Origin: Sarcomyxa edulis
Lineage: Eukaryota; Basidiomycota; Agaricomycetes; Agaricales; Mycenaceae
Direction: 5' to 3'
DNA length: 64,000 bases
Assembly: GCA_009761415.1 (NCBI GenBank)
Contig: QUOL01000006.1
Coordinates: forward strand, 496,001-560,000
This document shows positions 11,387-21,877 of the stretch, in pieces. Positions within the stretch are counted from its first letter, which is position 1, and the number at the start of each line of letters is the position of its first letter. Position numbers and translations under genes: made by a program. The notes beneath the pieces were generated by a model. The model was not told the origin of the DNA. It ran no database searches and worked only from the letters and a program-made list of their open reading frames with translations.

Positions 11387-12544
11387 TCACGCCAGAATCT
11401 GATACTCGAGTGGTTTGAGTAATTCAGCGAATAATGGAGCGATTATCTCAAGGGATCTCCAGTATTTCAAGAATTCGTCTGAAGACCATCGTCCCATAGC
11501 TTTGACAACGTGTGGAGGAACTCCGGATATGAGTAGATGTGTGGTGCCACCTATGCGGAAGGCGTGGCCTGTAGTTGGAATGATGAGACCTCGCAAGAAC
11601 CAAATTTCGTTACATCGAAGAAGGAATTTTCGTCTAGTGAGAGGGATTAACTTGTTTTTGTTATCTCTATAAGAACATAGTGGATCGTTGGAGGTAAGTT
11701 TGTTGGAGGAAATATGATGTTCGAGAGCCGCTATGGGATCGTTGTCTAATTGACGAAGCATCATGACGTCTTCGCCTTTTTCGCCCGCGATTTTCGTTCT
11801 GGGTAAGTGGAGTTTGCGAGAACCTGAAGCGATTGGGGAGAAAAGGTGATGAAGAGCTGGGGCGTGTTTTGGATTGAAAGTTCGTTGATTCTCGGGGAAG
11901 AGTTCGCCTAAACGGATTTGGCACCAGAAGGCGCAACAGGCTGCGAAATATATGGCAACGTCAAGAGTGTTGTTGTGATCAAGATCAAGATATAGCATGG
12001 TTATCATCTGTATGGTTACTGGTGGTCTTTCGGGACGACGTGAGGAGTCGGGTGTCATTTTTTCTGCTCCAGCGAGTACAGCTTTCAACCTCTGTCCGCC
12101 GTTCCAGAACTGATTGTTCTGAGTGTGCCAGGCTTTGATAGCTGAAATCTTGGAGCTGATAGTACCTCCCGCTATTCTGCCGGCTGAATCTGCTACGAAT
12201 GCGCAAAGGATGTATTCTGAGGCGGGAAGACGAGAATATAATGGAATGTCCAAGGAATCGCAGAAGCGAAAGAAATGTTCGACGGCGTTTGAGTATTTTC
12301 TGGAAGTGGATGTAGCCCAGGAGCGGCTGATGACTTTGTCTATCTTCTCGTTTTGAAGTAGGGTGGAATAGGAAGGAAGGGATTGCGGACGAAAGCTGTA
12401 GGATCGATGATATCTGTACGCTTTAGCGCGATAGGCGAAGTTCGAGGTAGTTAATGAAGTGGATGGTTTCTTTGGTATGAATTTGGAGAGTATCTCCAGA
12501 GTGATCCTGTCGGAGTGACAAGGTCTGTCGAGGGTGTGTCGCAT
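11387..12544 (-). CDS. Tyrosine recombinase (integrase) of the Ngaro element
   Basis: 385 residues, single exon, ATG at 12542-12544. It would insert the cDNA by site-specific recombination through a 3'-phosphotyrosine intermediate. An N-terminal core-binding region (VISRSWATSTSRKYSNAVEH) is followed by the catalytic domain: the first arginine in CQIRLGELFPEN, the HxxR box in TGHAFRIGGTTHLLISGVPP, then VVKAMGRWSSDEFLKYWRS, which supplies the W and the tyrosine nucleophile. So the R-H-R-W/H-Y set seems complete. The gene follows the RT-RNase H frame by 101 bp in another frame; it is probably made from the same transcript by reinitiation or from its own promoter. B1 follows 98 bp downstream. No damage seen. 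Confidence 0.92.
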   Translation of the reverse strand: MRHTLDRPCHSDRITLEILSKFIPKKPSTSLTTSNFAYRAKAYRYHRSYSFRPQSLPSYSTLLQNEKIDKVISRSWATSTSRKYSNAVEHFFRFCDSLDIPLYSRLPASEYILCAFVADSAGRIAGGTISSKISAIKAWHTQNNQFWNGGQRLKAVLAGAEKMTPDSSRRPERPPVTIQMITMLYLDLDHNNTLDVAIYFAACCAFWCQIRLGELFPENQRTFNPKHAPALHHLFSPIASGSRKLHLPRTKIAGEKGEDVMMLRQLDNDPIAALEHHISSNKLTSNDPLCSYRDNKNKLIPLTRRKFLLRCNEIWFLRGLIIPTTGHAFRIGGTTHLLISGVPPHVVKAMGRWSSDEFLKYWRSLEIIAPLFAELLKPLEYQILA

Positions 12545-12645
12545 GTTGGTAGAAGTTCGTGGATGAAGCTAATAAAGCGTGAAGAATGGGATTGAAAATT
12601 TATTAATTATTTATTTATTGTAAGTGGGACGTAGGAAATTTGGTA

Positions 12646-14405
12646 CTAGGGTTTCACTCGTGGATCGTGATAACTAATGGAGGGATGAACGAAAGGCTTG
12701 AGATGATACGGAATCTTGGGAGGATATGGAAAAAGTAAGGAACGTGAAGCAAAATCGCCTCTAGAAGGAGCGTCTGCGGGATTTAGTTTAGTAGATACCC
12801 ACTCAGTGGTTATCCAGAGTGAATGTTCTTGAAGGAGGGCTACGATGTGACGAAGAATTGTGTTTGAAGGTGCATTACGGGAACGACCAGCTCGCATAGA
12901 GCCAACGACGCCTTTGTTGTCGGAATGAATGATGACATGAGAATGTTTGTATCCGGCGGCGACGAGAGTACGGACGGCTAGCTCTACGGCGACCATCTCC
13001 GCCCATCCGATATCTCTCTCATCAGCTTTCCATCCGGGGATAAGTTGCCAAGCTAACCATTTGCCGTCGAGAGTGAGACCTAAGCCCCATCCTGTGGAAG
13101 CGTCGACGAAGAGTTGTATGTGAAGAGGAGATGGAGGTTTTATAATGTTCATACCACACCAAGGTTGTTGAAGACGAGCGATCCACCAGTTGATATCGTC
13201 CGCAACTGTCGAAGTTATTTTGCGAGTGGTCCAGGAACGAGCGTTGTTAGGAAAAGTGGAACGTAATTTGAAAAGGGAGGGAAGATGCGCGCGACCGTCG
13301 GGTAGAATGAGAGTAATGTGATTGAGAGTACCTATAAGAGATTCAAGTTGTTCGCGGGTGGAGGGGTAGCCGATATCGCGGAAAGGGAGAAGTTTGTTTA
13401 GATATTTCGTTCGTTTTTTATCTGGAAGAGAAACTGTCTTGTTTTCGAGTGACCAGTCGAAGCCAATGTATGTGAAATGGAAAGAAAAGGGGACGAATTT
13501 TTCCGGTGACCACGGCCAACCTAGTTCCTTCGCGATCGACCAGATCAGCTGCTCATCGTAGCTATAGATCCAGTCACCGGAGGAATTTCGGCCAGTCGGG
13601 TACCTGAAGAAAACGAAATCATCAACCCATTTGATGAGGGCTTGAACACCATAGAATAAGAATATGATTGCGATAGCGTCTGCTAAACGTCCGAAGATAC
13701 CGGGAGCGGGGGCGAGTCCAAAATTGAGACAATGATCGAGGTGCACTAAGAAACCAATTAAAAGCGCTGTGAACGGACGATTACGAGGAGCGGTGGGAAC
13801 TGTACGAAAGGCTGCTTCGACATCGAAGACTGCGGCCTAAAAGATAGATAAGTAGTGTGAAAGGTCATGTGAAAAGTGAATGTTCGTACTTGAGTGCCTT
13901 CTGGAGCGTCGGCGACGAGAAGCCAGGTCTCGGAAAATGAACCCCAAGCACATTGGAATCGTTTAGAGTCTATATTAGAATTGATGGAAGAAACGTCTGG
14001 ATTGTTGCGTGGGTAGGAATGATCGATAGTGGCTCTGAGTTTGCCGCCGGGAACTCGTTCAACGACGTTCATCGGAGCGGTGCGATAGTGACCGATGAGC
14101 TTATTTAGTATTTCTGGAGGGTAGCCAGGGGAAATGCGATTTAATTTGATCTCGTCTGCGTATTTGTCTACGATGTATTTGTGATGCTCGGAGGATTTGT
14201 AATGGTTAGGTGGGGAAAATGTGGAAGACAAAGAGAACTCTTCGAGGCCAATCTCGAAGCCGTTCGCAATGCCTAAGGGGATATCTGCATATTCGTCTAA
14301 AACTCCAGCCTCGTCTAACATCTGGGCCCATCGTTCGTGTTTGTAAGGAGTGACGATGGGAAAAAAGAAATCTCTAAGGGCACGATTGAGCAGTATGGCC
14401 TCCAT
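12646..14405 (-). CDS. Reverse transcriptase-RNase H of the Ngaro element
   Basis: About 568 residues in two exons (14405-13890 and 13836-12646); the intron has GTACGA..TTTTAG ends and keeps phase 0 (EGTQ/AAVFD). RT motif A is VFDVEAAFRTVP, motif B NFGLAPAPGIFGRLADAI, and motif C IKWVDDFVFF with the two catalytic aspartates. RNase H follows: LFVDASTGWGLGLTL (first Asp), WAEMVAVELAV (Glu), VIIHSDNKGVVGS (Asp) and LNPADAPSRGDF (last Asp). The frame is +1 relative to gag, and the first ATG (14405) lies 29 bases inside the gag end; the frame stays open further upstream, so either reinitiation or a frameshift could make it. A methyltransferase domain, typical of DIRS, is absent. Confidence 0.92.
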
Positions 14406-16757
14406 TGCCACAGAGCGAGCAAGAGTGAACGAAGGGACATGTCGCGCCTCTTGGGCATGCCATTGGGCCGTTGTAGTTAACGCAGAAGGAAGCTCCGTTT
14501 GGGTCTTTCCAGGCTCCGTTGGGGTCTTTGTGGAGGTAGGTGGGAGTGCCGTTGCAGAAGGAGAATTTGTGCGTGGTGGATTTGCAATACATACACTTGT
14601 TGGGTATGCGCGGGGCGGCGTTCGGAGGTGGAATTTGGTTTGGAATGGGATTGTTGGCCCTGGGGAACCAGCCGTTATCGGTGCGTTGCTGGAAGGGAAC
14701 GTTGTTGGGAACGTACGCGTTACGAAGGGGTCGCTTTGGATATGTGGAAGTGGAAGGTTGAAAAGAGGGGTTTGGGTTGTATAGAAAGGATTGTGAATTG
14801 GGGTCGATGCCCAATTTTTGATTGATGAGATTCAAGCTGTGTCGATCTTGAGTGGATATAATGGAATTGTACGTTTCCTGTTGCCAGACGGCTGGATTGA
14901 ATCCGGTGGTGTCATGAACGTATGTACGACGGATGGTGATATCATATTCTCGATAGGATGCGAAAGAGACTTCGAAGTCGGGACGTACTCGAATGTTATT
15001 GAAGTGAAGATCCCACGAATCAGCGATGAGGTTCGCGTTTGTACCACCAGGAGCTGCATCGCCTGCGGCCCATAAGTGACTACGGATCGCCTTAACAAAA
15101 CGACGCGCTGCGTCAGACCATGAGATCGGTTCGATGTAACGTTCCTTTGACGAGTCCATCGACTGAGCTTTGGATGTTAATTTCCCTCCGACGATCGTGA
15201 AAGCTGAATCTGGATTTTTTGTAAGAGCGGTCATAGCGTCTCGACAAGCAGCGTTGGTGAGGAGATGAATGGGAATGTGTTCGATCCAACCCTTACGAAG
15301 GGCGTTGACGACTACGGCTGGAATGACTAATTGATTCGGGTCTAGGAGAGGTGCGGATGCCGATGGAGGAGCGTGACGTGCAAGAGGAGGATTGATGGAA
15401 GTGGTTTTCACGGTGTCTAGGAATTGATCGACATATGTAGAAGGCAATGCGCTCTTGGATGAAATGATTGTAGGTGTAGCGTATTTGGATTTGGAAGGTT
15501 TGGATTTGCTAGCGTGGACGGCTGCTCGAATTGCATCGTTGCGATCTTTGAAGTGGATGTGAGACGAAATGAATTTGAATAGATATGGATTAAAGGAAGT
15601 GAAGAAGGATACATTTGAAAGTAGAATGAATGTATGAAATAACGATAGTGAAAATGAAGATGTTCGATGATTATGAAAGATTCTAGAGACGAAAACTCAC
15701 CTCGCTCTCGCATTTGTTCTTCATTATGTTTTCGTAAAATCTTGAGCATATACGATTTCTTCATTGATACGATTTCGTCGTCGCCGTCGGATTCGTCGTC
15801 GTCATCGCTTCCGAAATTCCTACCAGCATCTGAATCCTCATCTTCTATTTCTTCGACGGTAGGAGACGGATGGCGATAATGATGTGAGGTACGTTGAGAA
15901 GAGTTGAGAGGAGGGGGTTGATGATGACGAGGAGAGGGTCGGATGGGAGTGGTAAAGTCTATGTGGCGAGAAGGATGGGCGTTCGGTCTTGATTGGTCGT
16001 AGTTTTCGATGTGTCCGAAGGGGAGATTCGCGATAGCTTGCGCCATGTTTAGGGAATCGGAAGATTGATGGTTCGCTTGCTGATTGGAAAAGGAGACTCT
16101 TCTGGGTTGTTGTAGAAGTTCGGGAGCCCTGTGATAATTAAAAGGAACGGTAGATGTCGATTGAGGGATGTATGTATTATTCTGGGAAGAGGTATCGGCT
16201 GAAGGAGGAGGAGGAAAGCGGTGTTGAGGAAGAGCTTGAAGAGGTATTCCCGGGATAGTATTGATAAGTTGATTCGCTACGTCGGCTTCTTCGAGGTCAA
16301 TGTTGGAAATGGGGTTGTCGATTTGTCGTCCTTTGCCTTTGTCAGTTCTCCTTTTCTTGGCAGCTGAAGGTGGTTCAGCGGGAGTACTGGCGGCGGCGTT
16401 GGGACGTTTACGAGGTTTCGCTGTGGCAGGAATGGGAGCGGGCAAAGGGTTGGTGGAAGTAGAGGGCTTGTTGATCGCTGTGGCTGTGGGTGTGACTGGG
16501 GGCTGTGCTTGTGTGACGCGATTTATGATGTCATTGACATCCATTTGTGGTAAAGTCGGGGCGGGATCGGGCGCTTGTTTGTTCGTGGTGTCAAGTGGGC
16601 GATTTTGGAGATTGGAGGGGTCTTGGGTGTCGCTGGAGTTGTTGTTGGGAAGGATGGGATTCTGGGCTAAGGCGGCTGCGCGAGTACGAGGTTTGGAGGG
16701 ATTGACTGAAGGAGCGGTGGAAGCGGCGCGTGCGGGGACGATTTGAGGCTGAGACAT
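14374..16757 (-). CDS. Gag-like nucleic-acid-binding protein of the Ngaro element
   Basis: About 742 residues in two exons: 16757-15701 and 15545-14374. The intron begins GTGAGT and ends AAAG, joining RERG to DRNDAIRAAVHASK in frame. The first part is long, disordered and rich in Pro, Ala, Asn and Gln, with a basic patch AAKKRRTDKGKGRQ and an acidic patch EEIEDEDSDAGRNFGSDDDD. The second exon is more ordered (PISWSDAARRFVKAIRSHLW; ADSWDLHFNNIRVRPDFEVS) and ends with cysteine-rich motifs: CMYCKSTTHKFSFC, a CCCH-like stretch ACPRGATCPFVHSC, and the knuckle CSLCGNGGHTAQSC directly before the stop. This layout suits a Gag that packages RNA. The start ATG (16755-16757) lies 83 bp inside repeat A1's inner edge. 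Confidence 0.85.
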
Positions 16758-16839
16758 TTGAATTTCGTGATTTGATAATTAAAGGAAGTGTAATTCGGTA
16801 TTATGATGATCGTTATGAGGTTGGGATTATGGTGAATGC

Positions 16840-17038
16840 GGGGGCCAAAAAATCCAAGCGAAGAGAAATACGAAGGGAGCGAGGAACGAACGAACGAAGT
16901 AATGAACGTAGTGGTACAAGTCCAAGAAACGCGAGTGTAACGAAAGGTGGAAGCTGTCGATAGACGAGCGTCTGTCACGGTCACACACGAAAAAGCGGTC
17001 CACGATTCATCCCGTTCCTCCTTTCTCAGTCCTTTCAT
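16840..17038 (-). repeat. Ngaro split direct repeat A1 (outer 5' end)
   Basis: 199 bp, identical by eye to A2 (10930-11128). It is the 5' terminus of the element and probably holds its promoter and leader. Right flank starts GCCCACGCATTTACATTTGC. Confidence 0.93.
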
Positions 17039-17198
17039 GCCCACGCATTTACATTTGCCACGCACAATCTCTTATATCTCCTTTGAATTCGGTATCGTTC
17101 AAGCTGGTGAGTTATTGGAATTTGTCTACCGACGAGAAGCTGACCAGTATACAGTGCAGTGAAGTTCTTACGGGAGTTTATTTCTCGAGGCCCACGCT
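17039..17198 (+). promoter_or_regulatory. 5' leader of the Msb1/Mug8 gene with a likely UTR intron
   Basis: Only 160 bp remain between the mobile element and the start codon. The stretch 17107-17159 has GTGAGT..TGCAG ends and a plausible branch site (GCTGACC), so it is likely a 53-nt intron in the 5' UTR. A TATATCTCC sequence at 17072 could be part of the core promoter. If so, the insertion sits at or just above the core promoter. Confidence 0.5.
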
Positions 17199-20100
17199 AT
17201 GCCTTCGTTTTTGTCCAAGGTTTTCGGACGTAAGAAATCGGACGACAAGCGTGCATCTAATGGCTCTCTATTAGAAGGCAAGTTTGAAGCCGTTTCTCCC
17301 AACGTTTCGCCTACTGCAGACAACTTTACCGGGACTCCACACGGGAATGGGCACGCGAAGGATAGTTTCACTTTGTTCAAGACCAAGTCTCGTACCATTT
17401 TGACGCCGGAACAACCCCATGAACCGCGCATCGACCTTCCACAGCTTTCGTTGCACCTCCCAGGGCCTAAGGACGACTCTAATTCTCGCGCTCTCGGTGT
17501 GGTTTTCGAAGCAGATCCGGATGCTCAGATCTTGCTGCCGGAATCCGTCATTGCGAAACGGAGATTGACCCCTCTCGAAGCACTGATTTTGATTCGAGCA
17601 TGCTCTCAAGCCATTACTGAACGAGGTACATCGTACGCGTTTCCATCCCAATTGACGTTCTCGACTGATCTTCGCACGTACTATATTCAGGCCTTGAAAC
17701 TCTCGGAATAATGCACCCACACTGGTACTCAGCCTCTCCTGAAGCTCAGCGCAAGCTGATATCCCTTTTCATCCAATCCTTGGCTCCCAACAGCCCCATA
17801 ACCACACTCTCTCCTACTCTTACAGCTCCTACCTCAGCTTTCGAATCCGAAATCCAATTCACGCGATCCCCCCATGACGTAGCAGCTGTCCTTCGTTGGG
17901 GACTTCGCCACCAAAAACTTGACGGAGCTCATTTCGGGAAGGATGAACAGTGGTACCAGAAATTCGCAGAGACAGAGCGTTCTTCAGGATATCCACCAAC
18001 GGCTTACTCGGACACATTGGTTCCATTATTGCCTCCTGCTCACCTCGAACTTCTATCCGCTACTTTAGAAATAATATCGTCTCTTGCTGCTCACGCCGAG
18101 GCAAACAGTATCTCTGGGAGCAAGCTATCCAAGTTCCTTGGTCTTTGGTTACTCACTTCTCAGAGGGCTCTCGACACAGATGATTGGTCCACGTTCTACG
18201 CCCGATGGGAGCGTGCAGGTCGGATGCTGGAGCATCTCTTTCTTGCTCGAGTAAGGTTCGACTATTTGCTCTTTCCTCTATAATGTCAACACTTCCTGAT
18301 CTTCGTACAGACAAGAGGCCCTTGCTCATCGAATGCCACTACGCCTTTCCGAATTGGTGAAACATTACCCGTACGCCAAGGTTGGTACACCATCCTCAGA
18401 AGCAGATCTCCTTCCCCGACCACGATTCTCCACACGTCGCAACGACGCTCTTTTCGTCCACATTGATACCCAACTACCTCTTGACGGTCCTACTTCTAAT
18501 CCGAAACATCATCCACTGAAACTAATTTCAGAGGCCTTCACGTCTGAGCCTTCCTCTACTCATAATGATTTAACTGCTCTCTGGGCAAAGATCCAAAAGA
18601 TAGGAACGGAAGGTGATGAATCTTCCCCTGGTGGATATCCAGGCTTGAGTCGCATCTTGGCTGATGAGACTATTCGCTTCCTGTCTCTTCTCCCTGCGGA
18701 TAACAGTGGAGAGGATCCCACGTCCCCAACGTTTACACTCTTTTTATCAGACAAGTCGTCAGGCGTCACTCGTCGTCGATCGCTCTCGATGAGTGACGGT
18801 GACAAGGCTTTGTCCGCAGCGCCGCCGTCAGCGTCTCCGTCCGGGCACAGTAAGACTGCTACGACTCCTTCATCAAGTACTCCATCTCCGCTCGCTCCCC
18901 TTTCCAAAGATTGGGCTGAGTTCTCCACTTCCGGTTTCTTAGAAACGATTCCCATGGGTGCCCCTCTTGCTGCTACGCTCCTCGATTCAGACGTCGAAGT
19001 CACTGCTCCTCGTGCACCGAGCAAACGCGCAAAACCTGCTCCCCGAGTCAGTTCTCCCGTACGTGGGAGACTGTCCCTCGAGAAGGCTCTTCCCAGGATC
19101 AGCACTGATACTTCCACTTCTGTTTCCACCTCTCGCCCGAAACCTACCTCCAAGTCGAATCAAATCTCACTCATTTTACTTGACGAAGCATTTATCGATT
19201 TCTGGAGTGACGCGTTACTTGATCCTATCTCATATACCTGGCCCAGGTTTGTCATTTGCAAGCTCAAACAATCCGTTCCAGGCCTCGAGGTTGTGATCGG
19301 AGATGAAACCAAACGCATCGATTGGCTAGTTGTTGAGCAGTCCTTCAGCAGACCTGCCCCTCCTGCCCCTCCACCAACTAGCTCTCCATCTACAACTACT
19401 GTAGAACCCATTCGACGTGTAAGACCATCATCTCCCAAGCCATCACTCAAATCCGAGCTCTCTAGCACGTTTTCCGCCACAAAGCGAAAACGATTCAGCT
19501 TTTTCAGTCGCACCCACTCCGGACTATCATCAGACAATGTTGTGGCTACTGCCACGGGGCGGAAGAAGGCTACTCGCATCGGCGAGATGGGAGAAATCTT
19601 GACCGAGGCAGACGAGAAGGTGGAGAAGAAAGTTGAAGTTCAGGCTTCTGATGCAGACGCCCTCGGACTTGCGGAACGGAAGGTCGAAAAGACAAGTGGC
19701 GGGCATGGACTTGAGGTATCTGGGTTGGCGGTCGGCGCCATCGGTGTCGCTGCGGGTGCCGCCGTACTCGAGACCGACAATCTGGGACTATTGAATGAAG
19801 CAGCCTCTTCCCCACTTGGAACCAGCTCGACTGACGCACCTGTCTCGGATATTTCTTCACCGATCCCTGAGCCACCTACCAGCGATACTGAACAATCCCA
19901 TGTTGCTAGCGACGTCATTCTACCAACAGACATGGCGGCTCCTGTCGAACCTTCTGTTTCTTCAGAGGAGGGTCATCCTGGCACCGAACCTGAGCACGTG
20001 TCTGAGCCTGTAATTGTAGCAAAAGAGGATGAGGCGGAGGTATTGTCTACCACACAGGAGACTATCACTGAACCTTCTACCATCATCTACGAACCTCCCG

Positions 20101-21294
20101 CCGTCTCTTCTTCCGATATCGTCTCTGAGCCTCAGGAGATACCTGCTCGCGTCACTGAAGAGGCTGTCTTAGAGCCTATCCACGTCTCAGCCCCAGAATC
20201 GCATGTTTCATCTGACATCACGGTAGTTCCTCCTATCGATGCTGCTGTAGGAGATGAAGATGTAGTACCTGCAGCGATCGAGGAAGAACTCGGGACGAAA
20301 CCTGAGCCAGTTACTGATTCTCGTCCAGAGATAACAACTACTGTTGCTCCACACGAGAATAGTAGCATTCCTTCCTCTCCCATTACCGATGATGCGGTCC
20401 CTCAACCTCCTCTTGGAGTATCTGCAATTACTGAGGCCGATTCTCTTGTTGTGGAGACAGATGCGCATGTCCAGGACACTGTCTCGCGCTTCCCCTCCCT
20501 TCCTGCGGTTCCCGTAGTTGAGAGCGACTCAATTCCTGCTTCTCATATTACCGTCGAACCTGTGAATTTTGAAGAACCACCAGCACTGAGTCTATCTGAC
20601 CCTGAAACCGAGAGCAGTATCGCCGACACTCGAGCAGCAGAACACGAAACGTCATTTGCTCCAGAGTCCGTGATCCTTTCTGGGGGAACTCCCGGCCCCG
20701 ACGTGGCGTTGAGCACAAGTGAGCCTGTTGCCATCGCCCAAGCTGCTACAAATAGCCCAGATGATATTATTGCTACCACGACAGAAGTCGAACAAGAAAA
20801 GGGGTCTGAAATAGCCACCGAGTCTCCTGCATATAACCAAGAAGTACAGGTCATAAAATCGGAGCTGGAAGTTCAGTCCGAGGACACCCCCGAAGTCGGA
20901 GTCGCCGATATAGATCCTGTCGAAAATTCCGCACCCATAAGTGATACTACGAGTGTACAACTTCTCAATGGTAGCGTCCCGAAACGTTAGTACAATTTTC
21001 AATCTTACCAAGTTTCCTTGTGGATATTAACAGACACATATTCAACAGTTGTAGTCGCCGAAGCCGCTTCTGTTCATCAGGGCGGCACCGATCTTACTCC
21101 CTTGATTCCTACTCCTGATTCTAACCACCCCGTCAAGTCAGAACCAACTTCTTCCTCCGAACCTATCACCAATGGTATGTCCTTTGTAATCTTTGAGCCG
21201 ATTGAAATATTGAAACATGTATGTAGGCAGCAGTATAACGCACCCCGCCGAAGAGGAAGGAAAACCCCTTACACCCGTTGGTAGCGAAGTTTGA
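17199..21294 (+). CDS. Msb1/Mug8-domain protein (polarity / meiosis-related)
   Basis: About 1291 residues in five exons: 17199-17625, 17691-18255, 18311-20985, 21034-21174 and 21227-21294; phases agree at every join and the sum is divisible by three. The N-terminus MPSFLSKVFGRKKSD and the block LTPLEALILIRACSQAITER joined to GLETLGIMHPHWYSASPEAQ are typical of the fungal Msb1/Mug8 domain, which is distantly related to RhoGAP folds; yeast Msb1 acts with Cdc42 in budding and S. pombe mug8 is induced in meiosis. More of the domain follows: SPHDVAAVLRWGLRHQKLDG, GSKLSKFLGLWLLTSQRALD and RQEALAHRMPLRLSELVKHY. The second half is a very long disordered, acidic tail rich in Ser, Pro, Glu, Thr and Val with recurrent SEP-like motifs. 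A role in polarised growth is inferred from the family only. Confidence 0.9.
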
Positions 21295-21877
21295 AATGAA
21301 TGATATGCTTCTTGTTTATCGTTTTGTTCTACGCCATCGTTGCCTTTATTTTTTCCCCGCTACATTTGATCCATGCTTGCTTAGTGCTTTTACATTCCAG
21401 TCACGCCTACCCTCTTTGTCATGCGTTATGATTCGACGCTCGTGCTTTCCATCCGGATTCAATATGACGCCCCTCCCCTTTACTTGCACATTCATTTTGG
21501 GTCGCTCTACGATTTATTATACTCTTACTACATTCTACAGATACCCTCAAGTTTTCATGCACACTTAATCCTTACTAGTCCATACCTCAGATATGTTATA
21601 CGGAGGTGTTCACCAGCCAGCGATACCCATTCTCGCTGCAACATGTTGGATTGACATACTTAGCCGGACAATCTCCATGAGAACCTCAGAACCTAAGGGG
21701 TGCACCGAATTGTGATAGCCGTACACCTCGAAGTGCTGTTATATAGTCGGGGTAACCTACTCACAACAAAATTTGCCTAGTTGAATAGACGTATAGGACA
21801 TGGACTAAGTTAGGCTCCCAGCGCTGAGCTCGAGTAGCTCCGAGTTGAATCTTCGGGGACACGAAAGACTCGGTCAA
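21295..21877. other. Convergent 3' intergenic region
   Basis: About 580 bp between the tail-to-tail stops of the Msb1/Mug8 gene (plus) and the O-methyltransferase (minus). The part 21300-21600 is T/C-rich on the plus strand. No gene recognised. Confidence 0.5.

Larger units (their letters stand above)
10639..17038 (-). mobile_element. Ngaro-type tyrosine-recombinase retrotransposon, complete
   Basis: A 6.4-kb retroelement read on the minus strand. Order in its own sense: repeat A1 (17038-16840), gag, RT-RNase H, tyrosine recombinase, repeat B1 (11288-11128), repeat A2 (11128-10930), a 130-bp linker and repeat B2 (10799-10639). A1-ORFs-B1-A2-B2 with a B-A junction is the split-direct-repeat architecture described for Ngaro and PAT elements, as opposed to the inverted repeats of DIRS. 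Instead of a DDE integrase the element codes for a tyrosine recombinase. The three frames are open and both repeat pairs are identical by eye, so the copy is young and may be active. Such elements make no target-site duplication, and I see none. It ends 160 bp before the start codon of the Msb1/Mug8 gene. Confidence 0.92.

Noticed and set aside
12646..16757. Plus-strand open frames opposite the Ngaro genes
   Set aside because: They are shadows of well-supported minus-strand coding sequence.
10639..17038. DIRS element instead of Ngaro
   Set aside because: No inverted terminal repeats and no methyltransferase domain; the split direct repeats fit Ngaro/PAT, and the frames fit Ngaro.
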